This document shows positions 1 to 10,508 of a stretch of DNA of 64,000 bases, one piece after another. The number at the start of each line of letters is the position of its first letter. Positions within the stretch are counted from its first letter, which is position 1. The DNA is taken from contig LR990065.1 of the NCBI GenBank assembly GCA_905147135.1, positions 682,001 through 746,000 on the forward strand. The letters are read 5' to 3'. Position numbers and translations under genes: made by a program. The notes beneath the pieces were generated by a model. It did not search any database. It was not told the DNA's origin and saw nothing but the letters and a program-made list of their open reading frames with translations. This stretch comes from Blastobasis lacticolella (Eukaryota; Arthropoda; Insecta; Lepidoptera; Blastobasidae).

Positions 1-1060
1 TTTTATACGCGTCATTACAACCTTATGAGGCCCCATGGGTCTCTCTCGACTTCTTCAAGAAGCTCTCTCCAACATTTCCGCTTGCTATCTTTGATGGCCT
101 TATTTAGTGTCTGGCGTGCTAGTTTGTAGTCAGCCTCTAATGCTTCGAAGTTTGGTTTCTTTCGACCACGTTGTAGCAATCTCCTTGCTTGAACACATTT
201 TTTGCGCAGATCAGCAATATGGTCATTCCACCAGTAGACCGCACCACGCTGGTTTGTGGCATATTTCCTGGGCATACTAGCGTCACAAGCCTCAGCTACT
301 CTCTTCATAAGGTTGTCGACGAGTTCTATGGCATTTGTCCCGGTGATCGGACGCCCATCTAGTGCCACTAAGAATGTGCGGGAGTCGAAACAGCTCGTCT
401 TCCAACCAATAGTCTTGGTTATGCGCAGATGTTGTGTCTTTCTTTCCATTGAGATTTCCCATAGAACTACCTGGTGATCACTGCCCGTATACATATCTGC
501 TACCTCTCATGAGTAGTTGTTCCCTCTTGTAAACGTGCTGCTCACGAAGCTGAGGTCCACTATTGAGCTTGCCGTCCCTTTTACGAACGTTGGTTTATCG
601 CCGCTGTTCAAAAGAACGACGTCCAGTGTGGCCATTGCCTCAAGCAGGGCCCGCCCCCTTGCATCGGTGTTTGTACTACCCCAGTCAACAGCCCAGGCGT
701 TAACGTCCCCAGCGATTGCCACGGGGTGGGTTGTTTTGCGTCGAAAGTCAGTCGATCCAAAAAATCCACGAACTCCTTCAAGGAGAGGCTAAGTGGAGCG
801 TAGCAGCTATAAAAGTAAATTCCATTTACGCGAGCGACTACGTAATGTGTTTGTTTGTTGTTTGTAGAGCCTTGTAGAGGGTATCTACTGCAGGACCAGA
901 TAGCGGCCTTGTTGGTAACGTCAGTATCCCATATTTGGGGACCTAGGTGTCTGTATGGCTCTGAGATAATAGCGATGTCCGGCTGAAGCTCCCGCACCGT
1001 CTGCAACATTAGGTCATGTGCAGTCTTGTAGTTATTGAGGTTGATTTGGAGCACCTGCAT
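1..1060 (-). pseudogene. R1-type LINE ORF2, apurinic-like endonuclease part, broken
   Basis: Starting with MQVLQINLNN near 1060, the endonuclease motifs come in order but in successive frames: the Asn of QINLN, Glu in IISEPY, then after a frameshift near 720 the GDVNAW motif, DLSF, then after a stop near 500 the terminal SDHQVV. The linker follows (WWNDHIADLRKK, positions 200-280) and the reverse transcriptase would lie beyond base 1. The endonuclease normally nicks the target to prime reverse transcription. A frameshift plus at least one stop make this copy inactive. The motif order and the CCHC ORF1 upstream point to the R1 clade. Confidence 0.72.
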
Positions 1061-1914
1061 GATTTTTTCCGTTTTGACCTCTTTCGGAGTGCCTCTTCGT
1101 ACACTGGACACTTTCCAGTGCCAGCCACGTGTGCCACATTTCCCGTTTTCCCAGTTTCAACACACAGTGTGCACCGGGCTTCTCTTTCACAATCGGCTGA
1201 CTTGTGGCCACTTTCGCCGCAGCGAGAGCAAAGTTTGGACCTATCCACCGTACTTTTACACTTAGTAGCAACATGTCCAAAATGCCAGCATTTATAACAC
1301 TTAACTAGTGTTTCAACTCTTCTCATATAGCAATTTACCCAGCCCACGCGAATTTTTTCATGTTCACTCAGGACTTTTTCCACTTTCGGTGTTGCTAGTG
1401 TCAATAAGGCAGTCTGCGTGCCCCCATATGATTTACGCAACGATTTGATGGCGTCGGGCATAATTTCATGAGCCTCACCGACCAGCTCCTTCAGTGCCGT
1501 GATAATTTCCTCCTTGGTTGTGATCTCATCTAGATCTCTGATCTCTAATACTTGCTGAGGTCCTTTACTGATTACTTCAGCTTCGTCGCCAAGGAGGTCA
1601 GTTATTGCTTTATGCAGGTCACGTCCCTTATCCACATTTTCTTTAGCTAAGACGATCAGTAAGTCTCCCGTCACAGTCCTCCATATTTTTTCTACTCAAG
1701 CGCTAGCCTGCTGAATGCGCTGCCTATAGAGATTACTTTTGATTTAATCTCCTTGTGGACATTGGGCTTAGGTTGTACGAACTTGTGTAGCTCATTGATG
1801 AGCTTTTCAAACCTATCCCACGCTTGTGTTCTCATTGTTTGTGTCGTTTTTAGGTCACAAGACCCATCTTTCTCTCCCTCTAGTTTTTGTGTTTAAAAGT
1901 TTTAATTTATCCAT
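1009..1914 (-). pseudogene. R1-type LINE ORF1 (gag-like, CCHC knuckles), frameshifted
   Basis: The ORF starts at an ATG at 1914 (MDK...). The first part is frameshifted; the frame from 1674 to 1009 is open for 221 residues. It carries a run of gag-type zinc knuckles: CYKCWHFGHVATKC, then CSRCGESGHKSADC, then a third, looser Cys/His cluster (CTLC...C). Such proteins bind the element RNA and form the ribonucleoprotein. A preceding acidic/basic region resembles the ORF1 N-terminal half of R1/TRAS/SART-type elements. The C-terminus overlaps the ORF2 start, which appears to lie near 1060 in another frame. The upstream reading frame is open beyond the ATG and its last residues match those before ORF1 of the element at 6.8-12.1 kb. 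Confidence 0.75.
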
Positions 1915-2210
1915 GCAGTTCCCACGATTACCTAGGGAAATATCGGTCCACTCGGTAAGGCCACAAAATACGCCTGGGGTGGGACCTAGTGCCCCAGGGC
2001 GAACCGTTCGCGACGTCACTACCCCGACGCCTTCCAGTCCTCGGCACGGTATCTCACACCTTGACATTAGGGGTGTTCTGTCCGCGGAAGCTATTTTATT
2101 TCACTCCTACCCTGTGCCCGTACTAGGTACGAACAACGAGCATTCCCCGATCCGCAACCTGGGGACGCGCCACGCAGCTGTTCACCTCAGCTCCTCCAAC
2201 TAAATGGACG

Positions 2211-2220
2211 TGGTGTGTGT

Positions 2221-2271
<51 letters not shown>

Positions 2272-2296
2272 TGTGTGTGTGAGTGTGTGTGTGTGT
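2211..2296. repeat. (TG)n / (CA)n microsatellite between two LINE ends
   Basis: Nearly pure TG dinucleotides on the plus strand with a few interruptions. On the minus strand it sits between the 3' end of one R1-type copy (above 2297) and the 5' leader of another (below 2210). Short reading frames in it are artefacts of the repeat. Confidence 0.97.
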
Positions 2297-2936
2297 TTTT
2301 TCTCGTTTTCTTCTTGCCTCCGTTGTCCCTATCGTGGGCAACCGAAGAAAATATGTTTCGCGTCTTCATTCAAGCCAGTACATGTTGGGCATTCTGGGGA
2401 ATCATCGTGCATGTATTTATAAAGATATTCTCGAAAGCATCCGTGACCCGAAATCATCTGGGTAAGGTAATAGTTCAGCGCGCCATGTCTGCGATTCACC
2501 TGCCCTTACCAGAGGTATCCCAGCCTTCCTGCCACAGGCGTATGCTGTTCCGTCGTCCTGCCGACTTTAACTCCGCTGTTGTTGAGTACGTTTCCTTTCT
2601 CATCTGGTAGTAGAAGTATTTACGTTCGTCAGCCAGTATTTCTATGGGCAGCATCCCAGCAATGACTTGTGCCGCATCTTCCGAAACCGCACGGAACGCA
2701 CAAATAACCCGTAGGGCGCCTAGTCTGTAGACTGGAGCAACTTTACGTTTAGCCTCCTGTTTGCTGAGAGCTTCGGACCAAACGGGTACACCATACATCA
2801 GTATCGACGTAACCACCGACGACAGTACCAGTCTTCTTCTCTGCTTTGGGCCCCCGACATTTGGCATCAACCGAACCAGCGCGGACACAACGGTCGATGC
2901 TTTGGAACCGATGTGTGTCACGATTATAAACATCAA
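2297..2936 (-). pseudogene. R1-type LINE ORF2, 3' part (copy A): RT thumb and C-terminal zinc finger
   Basis: The fragment begins abruptly near 2936 (5' truncated) with the region after the RT palm: THIGSKAS, NVGGPKQRRR, YGVPVWSEAL, then YRLGALRVICAFR...SEDAAQVIAGM, which is characteristic of R1-clade ORF2. Near 2345-2400 lies a CX2CX8HX4C finger (CPTC...HIFFGC) followed by a stop and the (CA)n tract. A frameshift lies near 2500. The C-terminal finger is known in R1-like elements to help RNA or target recognition. There is no poly(A); the CA repeat follows within about 40 bases of the stop. Confidence 0.75.
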
Positions 2937-3131
2937 TACAACACATCATCATATCACCATTTTGCTAACTAGTTATTTGAATAGTTCCTCAGTACTGCTA
3001 TAGTCTTGGAGTTTAAGCCATTCTTTTAAATTATGCGATTTCAGTGAGTTGAGTTATACATTTTCAATGATAAACCGTAGATAACAGAAAACTAAGGTTA
3101 TCTATCAACATTACGCACATAATTAGTAAGA

Positions 3132-3240
3132 TGACTGAAGTTCTTGAGTGGAGACCACGAGGCAAGTCGCCAGTAGGTAGTCGCCCTCCGGTCAAGTGCA
3201 GTGAAGATTTTCCAAAGGCTGCAGGTGGATGCCTTCGGGG
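3132..3240 (+). pseudogene. RTE-like LINE C-terminal tail fragment
   Basis: Translation gives EVLEWRPRGKSPVGSRPP followed by a degenerate (V)KCSEDFPKAAGG stretch. This resembles the extreme C-terminus of insect RTE-type ORF2 proteins, where EVLEWRPR, GRPPTRW and DDI blocks come in that order. It is isolated and has no RT upstream. Confidence 0.5.
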
Positions 3241-3244
3241 AAAT

Positions 3245-4740
3245 ATTACTTGACCTTCGAGACAATACCGCTTGTTGAAATTATTGCTATAAATTCGATG
3301 TAGGTAATGGTCGATATTAAGATTGTATGACGTCTGGCATGACAGACGTCCTTTGACTGTTCTTGAAGACCTGGTCAACTACGCTTCGCCATCGATATTA
3401 GGAGTCACAACTAACGAGTGGCGAGCTCGTACGGTGCTGAAGTTTGAGTAACCTCAAAGTACGACAGTCACACACCCAGTTCTTGGACTCTGCAAGCGTT
3501 GGTTAACCTTGAACGCTGTGCTAGACCAATGCCAGTTCCGTAGATTTACTCAGCACTTCTGTTAAATAATTATGATTCAATCTGGTCAGGTTTCTTTCTT
3601 AACAGAGTCAGGAAGTATTAAATAATGATCTAATGATACCTGATCTGCCAAATTTGGCAATCATGATAATAAAAATATTAATAAAAGTTATAGGGATATA
3701 GACGCCACATGGGAAGGACGATCATTTAACAAAAACTGCAGTATGAAAGCTTGGCATTCTCTCAAATGTTAGACCTCTAGGTAATGTTTTGTCAATATAT
3801 TATTATTTAAGTAGGATACACGGCATAATTTTTTTAACGTCATAAACGTATCTAACCATAACAATATGAAGTGAAGAATGTGCGCTTCGGCATCATCGAG
3901 CCAGCGACGTTTGTTCTATGGATGACTGGGGTATGGTCAGACATGGCTAAAAAAATTTATTGCAGAACCATAAACAACATATCCATGCCGAAAGGGAAGG
4001 ATATAAATTGTCCGAAAATGACGTTAAAGAAAAATGTAGACGGTTTTCGAAGTAGACAATCTGAGAATTAGCGGAATACGAAATAGACGGTTTCCTGAGT
4101 TGACCGCTAGCGTAGTAGACAAAATGAGAAATGGTCTATTTGATAAGTAGACCTAGTGGGGATGAGTATAAAAAAATAATGACGATCGGTCAATCTGTGG
4201 TCATGCAGCCGGCTCGCGACGCTTGTACCGTCAGCCGGCTGTCACCTCACCCGCCCGCCTACATCAATGCTGCCGGCCGCTCTCAAAAAACGTTACAAAA
4301 CACGCGGCGTGATTTCATGGAGTAACCTATGCATATTTTACTTCTAAACAGCTGCTTCAGCCGTATCAAGCTCGTTCGGTTTTGTATGAATTACCTACTG
4401 CTGCCACATTTATGATGAATAACCAAATATAAACTAGCTGCTTTGAATGCGATGTAGAAGCGTGCTAAGAGTATAATTCGTAATCCAGAACTGATAGATG
4501 GTAAGCTGCTGAGCCTTTAACATCGGCGTTGGGTTGCGCGTTGTAAAAGATGAAGAAGAAGAAAGAATTTATTCGACCTTCGGTGCTGGGCTAGAGGCTC
4601 CTCGACGTTAGCAGAGGGGTTTGCCATGATCTCCACGCTAGGCAAGCAATTTCTGTTAATATGGATGAAGCTCTAGATCGAATATTTAGTTTATTACTAC
4701 AATAAATCTTTACAGCTTTAAAAAAACGTTTATTGCTCGC
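3245..4740. other. Intergenic stretch with no recognised feature
   Basis: AT-rich sequence with short open frames only. Nothing with convincing coding bias, splice structure or repeat homology to the rest of the window was seen. Confidence 0.5.
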
Positions 4741-4759
4741 AGAATAGATAACCGATGGA

Positions 4760-4960
4760 GCAGTAAAGTTCTCGAGTAGTGGCCACACACCGAAAGACGC
4801 AACGTGGGTAGGCCTCCCACACGGTGGACCGACAACATAGAAAGATTGCAAACACCAGCTGGATGCGGAAGGCACAAAAGAGGCCTTTGTGGAGATCTCT
4901 GGGGAGACCAGCAGTGGACGTCTTCTATGATATTGATGAACTACATGAATAAATGTGTTC
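4760..4960 (+). pseudogene. RTE-like LINE C-terminal tail fragment, second copy
   Basis: Translation near 4765-4925 gives KVLE, then GRPPTRWTDNIERL, then LCGDLWGDQQWT. This matches the usual RTE tail order (GRPPTRW-TDDI ... WR.LGEAYVQQWT). One stop interrupts the first block. An AT-rich 3' region follows, ending in AATAAA-like repeats near 5140-5160, consistent with the short tandem tail of RTE elements. Confidence 0.6.
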
Positions 4961-5234
4961 ATTCTAATGTTTTAACCTCTATCTAATGTAACTCACTGTT
5001 GGATAGTAATTGTATATTCAAGTTTATAGTTAACTTTGTTGTACTCTTTTTAATTTGCAGGTTTTAATTGGCACATGCTAATATTATATGTGTTATTTTG
5101 ATAATTTTTTTTATGTTGCTGTGTACTGTTAATAAACAAATAAAATACAATAAATAAATTCTGGGACTCTTGCTTCCTCATGTAGAATTTTTGATAAGGT
5201 ACTGTATTCGTGTACAGTAAAAAACTTTTTTTTT

Positions 5235-5375
5235 TTATGATAAGCAGACAGACAAACAGGCATGCGGGCCACCTGATGGAAAGTGGTCACCGCCGCCTGT
5301 GGACATCAGCAACACCAAGGGTGCTATCAATGCGTTGTCCGCCTCTAAGGTGTTATTCAACACCTTCAAAAACAC
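5235..5375 (+). repeat. Interspersed repeat family K, copy 1 (truncated)
   Basis: Shares ACAGGCA..CGGGCCACCTGATGG and GGAAAGTGGTCACCGCCGCC with six other places in the window (17.35, 21.96, 34.6, 56.6, 58.15 and 63.0 kb). The class of the parent element is not evident. Confidence 0.8.
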
Positions 5376-5718
5376 AATGAATAAAGTAAAATGAATGTAG
5401 CTGAATTATAATGAACCGTACAAGATGTTAATATTTACTTTTTGGTGATCAGTCGATTCGTAAATTTATGCAAACAAGTGTGTGCGAATTTATTCTAGAA
5501 TATTGGTTCAAATATTTAAGTTTTGTATTGTGTTTTGAATGTATTTTCGCTGCCAGACAAGTATTTAAGGAGGTTGATTTTCATCCAATACATAATCGCT
5601 ATTGGTCTTCTGGTTGCTTCGTTCTGCTCTGAACATGAAAACCTTATTTGTCATATGTTTGATTGTGGTAAACTTAATTTGTATTTAATTTACTTTAATT
5701 ATTTATTTAAGTGTGAAA

Positions 5719-5935
5719 GACGACGTGAGTGGTTCAGTTGGTTAACAACCAGTATGTCATGCAGATATCCCGGGTTTAATTCCCGGCCGAGCAGGAATTG
5801 CAGTGATGAATTTTAATTTCTGTTACGGGTCTGGGTGTAGTATAACAAGTATGTATAAAAAACTATACAAGTAGTTTATCAGTTACCTAACACCCATGGG
5901 GCTAGATGGAAACGTGTGTGGTTATTTTGGAATTT
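5719..5935 (+). mobile_element. tRNA-derived SINE, family S, copy 1
   Basis: The head has an internal polymerase III A-box-like TGGTTCAGTTGG at 5730-5741 and a degenerate B box at 5773-5783. The body TTTCTGTTACGGGTCTGGG and tail CACCCATGGGGCTAGATGG are shared with the copies near 17.1, 17.9, 18.1, 22.9 and 35.2 kb. Confidence 0.8.
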
Positions 5936-6064
5936 CAATAAATATACTCACCCTTTTTCTTAGTTACTCGGCAATTCACATTATTTAATTTTTCAAAATA
6001 GGTTTTTTAATAAATAATTTTTAAATAATTATATAAAGTTATTAAAATATATATTTAAAAAAAA

Positions 6065-6405
6065 AAATCTTATGGCGTTAATGTCCCGGTTGTGCTCTTG
6101 GGCACGATGACCCGGAATCCGCCTTGACCATGATCCAAGATTTGGCAGATCAGATAATTACAGTGGAGTAATTGCCATCTGTCCTCTGTGATCCTGCTAC
6201 CAGGAGAGCCTGACTAGATTGAATGATGGTTACACACTCATACACCTGAATATGCAGGTTTCATCACGATGTTTTCCCTCACCGTAAGAGCATCGATTAG
6301 TGTTCAACTCAGAAAAGAGTCATTGGTACATGGTCGCAGCGGGATTCGAACCCGGTACCTCTCGCTTACGGGTCGTATACCCTAACCGCTTAGCCACCGA
6401 GGCTT
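6065..6405 (-). mobile_element. tRNA-derived SINE, family T, copy 1
   Basis: On the minus strand it starts with a tRNA-like head (GCCTCGGTGGCTAAGCGGTT) and has an exact B-box-like GGTTCGAATCC at 6352-6342. The unrelated body includes GCATCGATTAGTGTTCAACT (plus strand), which recurs in the degenerate copy at 39.9-40.2 kb. The tRNA-like part continues into non-tRNA sequence, so this is a SINE rather than a tRNA gene. Confidence 0.8.
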
Positions 6406-6448
6406 CTCTGTTGAAGTTTTTAATAATAATTGTTAATCCTTGTTTCAG

Positions 6449-6479
6449 GCGCTGTACGCCTCCTGCGTGATGGCTGGAC
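6449..6479 (+). CDS. Candidate 31-nt microexon
   Basis: A good acceptor (CTTGTTTCAG) is followed by 31 nt and a consensus donor (GTAAGTGC). In phase 0 it encodes ALYASCVMAG and ends in phase 1. It is phase-compatible with the next candidate microexon at 13760. Support is only splice signals and an open frame, so a chance pairing is possible. Confidence 0.25.
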
Positions 6480-6559
6480 GTAAGTGCAATAACTTTTTGA
6501 CAGTTATTAACTATCTAAATTCATAGATTGTTTCGAGGGCTTTTCTAAGATTAGTCGCG

Positions 6560-6720
6560 AATACCCTATGTGTGCCAAAACATATAAATGCGTTGAGTAC
6601 TACCGGGATCTGGTCAAATCTACCAGCTTGTACGATAAAAAGTGTTATACGGATCTACGCTTACAAAGTGCAAAAAACCCAACAAAGGAAATTTGGCAGA
6701 TAATAAAAGAGGAGTCTATG
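6560..6720 (+). pseudogene. LINE ORF2 linker fragment (jockey/CR1-like)
   Basis: Encodes CVEYYRDLVKSTSLYDKKCY and then KNPTKEIWQIIKEE. This resembles the region between endonuclease and RT of jockey- or CR1-like LINEs (K..Y...+...NP+..W..I..E). It runs directly into a G/C-rich block (6721-6778) and then into the target-site duplication of the intact LINE next door, so it is probably part of the pre-insertion target. Confidence 0.45.
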
Positions 6721-6778
6721 CAGGCGCGGATCCAGGGGGGGTGGGGGTGCAATGGATGCAATTGCCCCCCCCCCCTCA

Positions 6779-6791
6779 GACCCGACTCTTA
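6779..6791. repeat. Target-site duplication, 3' side of the intact LINE
   Basis: GACCCGACTCTTA is identical to 12131-12143. The last TTA merges with the element's TAA-repeat tail, so the true duplication may be 10-13 bp. Confidence 0.8.
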
Positions 6792-6812
6792 TTATTATTA
6801 TTATTATTATTT
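6789..6812. repeat. (TTA)n tail of the intact LINE
   Basis: About seven TTA units on the plus strand, that is (TAA)n at the 3' end of the minus-strand element. I-type LINEs are known to end in TAA repeats instead of poly(A). Confidence 0.85.
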
Positions 6813-6887
6813 GTTAAGTGGGCTTTTCAAGGCTAAACGTCCTAGTATCACTGCGACCATTACTGATCTATTGTGATCGCCTCTAGC

Positions 6888-9800
6888 TTACAGTTCAGTG
6901 CTGATCCCTACAGCTTCTATGAACTGTAAAAGGCTCTTAGCACTGATATCGTGCACCTCATCCGGTAGTAGCTGGTATTTACCAAGATGGATGCTACGTT
7001 TGCGCATCAGGGCTTCGCACTTGCAAATCAGGTGAAGAGGCGATTCCTCGTCCTCCTTACAGAATCTGCAGTCCTTTGTACTGCTGATCTTCAAGTTAAA
7101 CATGTGCTTGTTCAGCCCACAGTGACCAGTCAGCGCCCTTACCAGGATCCGCAACTTATTTCTACTGAGTAGTAATCGTTCTTTTGCATGTAGGCCATTG
7201 TAGGCCTTGACTAATGCTTTAGAATGGTTTAGGCCTGGCTGCTTCTTCCAGTGCTCTAATGATTGCTCTTTGCAATTTGTCCGTAGGGTCAGTTTGACTA
7301 GGCTTTTTGGTATTCCACAGAATGGTTCTGGACCATGTGTTGTGGTCACACTACCAGCCTTAGCTAGATCGTCTGCAATTTCGTTGCCGTCGATCCCTTC
7401 ATGTCCTGGGACCCAACGTAAAATTACTTGGTTTTTCTCACCCAAGGAATTGAGAACATTCACACAGTTTAGCACCAATCTAGAACTCACAGAGTTTGAT
7501 GATAGGGCTAATAAAGCTGCTTGACTGTCTGAGTGTATATAAATACAATGGTTCACGTAGTGCCTTTGGAGGTTAATATCAGCGCATTCCAAAATTGCGT
7601 AAACCTCGGCTTGAAAAATAGAGGCGTGCTTGCCCAGGTTCAGAAATTTCTTAACCCTAGGTCGCTCCCCATATATTCCACTCCCCACGTGATGTCCTGA
7701 TTTGGATCCATCTGTGTACCAGATCAGGCTCCCTTTTTTCCAGGAAATTTGGCTTTTGAGCCACTCATCCCTGGCTGGGATCTCTACAGTGTAAAGTTTA
7801 TGGTGTACACACTTAGGAATCATGGTGTCTGTATGCATACCTAGTATTTTATTGCCCATGATCGTTTCCTGAAAAGACTTCAGAGACTGTGAGAGCCATT
7901 TTCCCTCCCCCTGGATGGTTACCCTGTGCATACTGGCCGCCGCCACCATTTGCAAATGCAGATGTAGCGGCGGAAGGTCCAGAATTGCATCCAGGGCCGC
8001 TCCCGGGGCGGTTGTCATGGCTCCTGTGACCAAAAGGCACGCCGTTCTCTGTAAGCCGCTCAGTATATTAATCACAGTCTCCTGGTTGGCTTTTGTATGC
8101 CACACTATAGAGGCATACGTAATTATGGGTCGTACTATAGCTGTATAAAGCCACATAGAGATTTTTGGGGTCAAGCCCCAGGTTTTCCCTGCCAGTCGAC
8201 TGGAAATGCCTAAGGCTATTTTAGCCTTCTGTAAAATTGCAGTTAGATGGCTGTTCCAGGTCAGTTTTTGATCTAGTATTAAACCCAGACATTTCACTTC
8301 CTTTGAAAAGTCTACAGTTTTGCCATTTAACCGCGGTTTGACTAATCCGTCAAGTTGTCTTTTATTGGTAAATGGTACAATTACAGTTTTATCTGCATTA
8401 ATAGACAGCTCATTGTCCCTGCACCAATTATCAATAATATTCATCGCTCTTTGCATAATGTATGAAATCGTACTTTGGCAGAAGCCCCTGACAATTATCA
8501 CAAGGTCATCAGCATAGCCCTGTGCATCTATCCTGAGCTCTGCCAATTTATGCAAGAGCTGATCTACCGCTAGGGTCCACAGCAGTGGAGATAGGACCCC
8601 TCCTTGTGGACAGCCTCTGGTAGTAAATACTTCAAGCGAGCTTCCATGTAGGGCAACCTTCGCTTTTCGGTTTGAGAGCATTGCTTCCACCCATCTGACT
8701 GTTGTGCTGTCAATCTTCTTTTCAGTGAGTCCTTGAATTAAGGTCTTTGTTGGGGTATTGTCAAAAGCGCCCTCAATATCCAGAAACGCACAAAGTGCAA
8801 TTTGTTTGTCCTCTAATGCCTTTTCGACCTTGTCTACCAAGTTTAATAGGGCAGTTTCAGTCGACCTTCCTTTGATGTAGGCATGTTGAGTGTAATGAAT
8901 AGGGTTGTCAATTGTTATTGTTTCCCTAATGTAAATATCCAGAATTTTTTCCAAAGTCTTTAACATGAATGAACTTAGACTGATGGGCCGGAGGGATCTC
9001 GGTTGAGAATAGTCTCTCTTACCAGCCTTTGGAATAAAGAGGACTTTGACCTTGGCCCATTCTTCTGGAATATGTCCCCAGGCGTAACTTGCTCTGAAGA
9101 TTTTTACCATGTGAGGGAGTATAATTTCTATTCCCTGCTGCAACAGTGCGGGAAAGATGCCGTCCTCTCCACATGCCTTATAGGGTTTAAAGGTTTTGAC
9201 GGCCCATCTTACCCGAGAAGGTCTAATAATGAGAGACGCCCTCCTCCAGTCATCGACACTTGGTCGACGTGGTTGAGCGGAGTGCACTCTCCCACCAGAA
9301 GCACCAGGAAAATGGGTCGATACCAATAAACTTAATGTTTCTTTTTCGTCTGCTGTATAGTCCCCGTTTGGGTACCTTAGCAGTCCGATTTGGTTAGGTT
9401 TGTCTTTCGCGAGGAACTTGTGGATTCTTGCACATTGTGGTGTGTTGTTTACCCCTTCGCAGAAGTTTTTCCATGTCGCTCGCTTAGACTTCCTAATTTC
9501 ATTATTGTATTCTGTTAAGGCTTTTCGATAGGCCTCCCAATCGAGGGTCCTTTTAGCCTTATTGAACAGTTTTCGAGTTTTACTTCTGAGCCTATCCAGC
9601 TTAGAGTTCCACCACGGTACTGTTCTTTTAGACGACATTGATTTCTCAGGACAGCTATCTTCATAGGCTTTGATTAAACTATTTGAGGTAACCGCCACTG
9701 CTATGTCTAGAGTATCTTTGGTCTTGATTGTTTTAGGAACATCTTCTAGATACAACTTGAGTTTGTCTTTAAAAGCAGCCCAGTCAGTGATTCTAGGATT

Positions 9801-10508
9801 CCTAAAGTTGATTTTCTGATTTGGAAATGATCCTAACAAATCGAAACAGATATGATTGTGGTCGGACATTGATGGCTCATCGCTAACGTGCCAGTCTATA
9901 ATACGTCTAGCCAGATCATTAGTTGCAATGGTTATGTCCAACACCTCTTGACGTACACGGGTTACAAAGGTCGGTTTACATCCCCTATTCACCGCATGCA
10001 AGCCATTTGTTAGTAGAAAGTCATATAATCTACTACCTCTGCTGTTGACATCTGAGCTACCCCATACGGTGTGATGGGCGTTTGCGTCGCACCCCACGAG
10101 CAGCTGCAGCTTGTGTCGGCGGGCATACTCCGTCACCCTCGCCAGGTCCTCAGCAGGATCCTCCTTATCGCCTGGAAGATAGGCCGAGCACACAAGAACT
10201 CTGGCCGTGCTCCCTTTGATGGCTAAAATGGCTGCTACAATGTCATCGTTACACAACTCTGCAACAGTCAATAAGTCAATGTTTTTATTAAAAACAATAC
10301 AGGCTCTGGGTCTGTTGCTGCCTTTGTTAAAAATTATCTTACCGGCAGCGTTGAGTCCCAGAATATTGGAATGTGACACCCAGGGCTCTTGTATGAGGGC
10401 GAGGTCTGCCCTTTCCTCGCAGAGCCATTTTTCAACCACAGCACTTGCTGCCGCAGCGTGGTGGAGATTGGCCTGCAAGAACCTCACCTTCTTTCCCTGG
10501 GTTGCCAT
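6888..10508 (-). CDS. LINE ORF2: endonuclease, reverse transcriptase, RNase H
   Basis: An intact frame of 1206 residues. The endonuclease spans roughly residues 8-225, with IQEPW (Glu41), CDANAHH (Asp141, Asn143), LDITIA and SDHNHI (215-220). The reverse transcriptase spans roughly 420-780, with FLDIEGAFD (Asp577), RGCPQGGVLSP and GYADD (665-668). RNase H spans about 925-1055, with YTDGSK (Asp933), FQAE (Glu968), HSDS (Asp994) and GNEIADD (Asp1046). A CX2CX8HX4C finger lies near the C-terminus (CRFC...HLICKC). The protein would nick target DNA, copy the element RNA and degrade the RNA template. Its ATG shares one base with the ORF1 stop (TAATG), which fixes the start. No stop, frameshift or missing catalytic residue is visible. 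Confidence 0.93.
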   Translation of the reverse strand: MATQGKKVRFLQANLHHAAAASAVVEKWLCEERADLALIQEPWVSHSNILGLNAAGKIIFNKGSNRPRACIVFNKNIDLLTVAELCNDDIVAAILAIKGSTARVLVCSAYLPGDKEDPAEDLARVTEYARRHKLQLLVGCDANAHHTVWGSSDVNSRGSRLYDFLLTNGLHAVNRGCKPTFVTRVRQEVLDITIATNDLARRIIDWHVSDEPSMSDHNHICFDLLGSFPNQKINFRNPRITDWAAFKDKLKLYLEDVPKTIKTKDTLDIAVAVTSNSLIKAYEDSCPEKSMSSKRTVPWWNSKLDRLRSKTRKLFNKAKRTLDWEAYRKALTEYNNEIRKSKRATWKNFCEGVNNTPQCARIHKFLAKDKPNQIGLLRYPNGDYTADEKETLSLLVSTHFPGASGGRVHSAQPRRPSVDDWRRASLIIRPSRVRWAVKTFKPYKACGEDGIFPALLQQGIEIILPHMVKIFRASYAWGHIPEEWAKVKVLFIPKAGKRDYSQPRSLRPISLSSFMLKTLEKILDIYIRETITIDNPIHYTQHAYIKGRSTETALLNLVDKVEKALEDKQIALCAFLDIEGAFDNTPTKTLIQGLTEKKIDSTTVRWVEAMLSNRKAKVALHGSSLEVFTTRGCPQGGVLSPLLWTLAVDQLLHKLAELRIDAQGYADDLVIIVRGFCQSTISYIMQRAMNIIDNWCRDNELSINADKTVIVPFTNKRQLDGLVKPRLNGKTVDFSKEVKCLGLILDQKLTWNSHLTAILQKAKIALGISSRLAGKTWGLTPKISMWLYTAIVRPIITYASIVWHTKANQETVINILSGLQRTACLLVTGAMTTAPGAALDAILDLPPLHLHLQMVAAASMHRVTIQGEGKWLSQSLKSFQETIMGNKILGMHTDTMIPKCVHHKLYTVEIPARDEWLKSQISWKKGSLIWYTDGSKSGHHVGSGIYGERPRVKKFLNLGKHASIFQAEVYAILECADINLQRHYVNHCIYIHSDSQAALLALSSNSVSSRLVLNCVNVLNSLGEKNQVILRWVPGHEGIDGNEIADDLAKAGSVTTTHGPEPFCGIPKSLVKLTLRTNCKEQSLEHWKKQPGLNHSKALVKAYNGLHAKERLLLSRNKLRILVRALTGHCGLNKHMFNLKISSTKDCRFCKEDEESPLHLICKCEALMRKRSIHLGKYQLLPDEVHDISAKSLLQFIEAVGISTEL

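Larger units (their letters stand above)
1..2209 (-). mobile_element. R1-clade non-LTR retrotransposon, 5' part (copy B), cut by window edge
   Basis: Read on the minus strand, this runs from a 5' leader next to a (CA)n tract, through an ORF1 with zinc knuckles, into the endonuclease part of ORF2, and leaves the window at base 1. The gag-knuckle ORF1 followed by an endonuclease containing EP(Y), GD(V)N and SDH motifs is typical of the R1 group. Both ORFs are broken by frameshifts and stops, so this copy is dead. Its 5' boundary directly at the microsatellite, with a 3' end of a similar element on the other side, suggests insertion into AC repeats. Confidence 0.75.

Noticed and set aside
2123..2422. 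Overlapping frames in several phases through the TG repeat
   Set aside because: Translations are poly-Val/Cys or poly-Thr/His and come from the microsatellite.
6340..6405. tRNA gene on the minus strand
   Set aside because: Same reasoning: it continues into a SINE body with a second copy at 40 kb.
6987..9329. Plus-strand open frames inside the intact LINE
   Set aside because: They are antisense to ORF2, whose domains are unambiguous.
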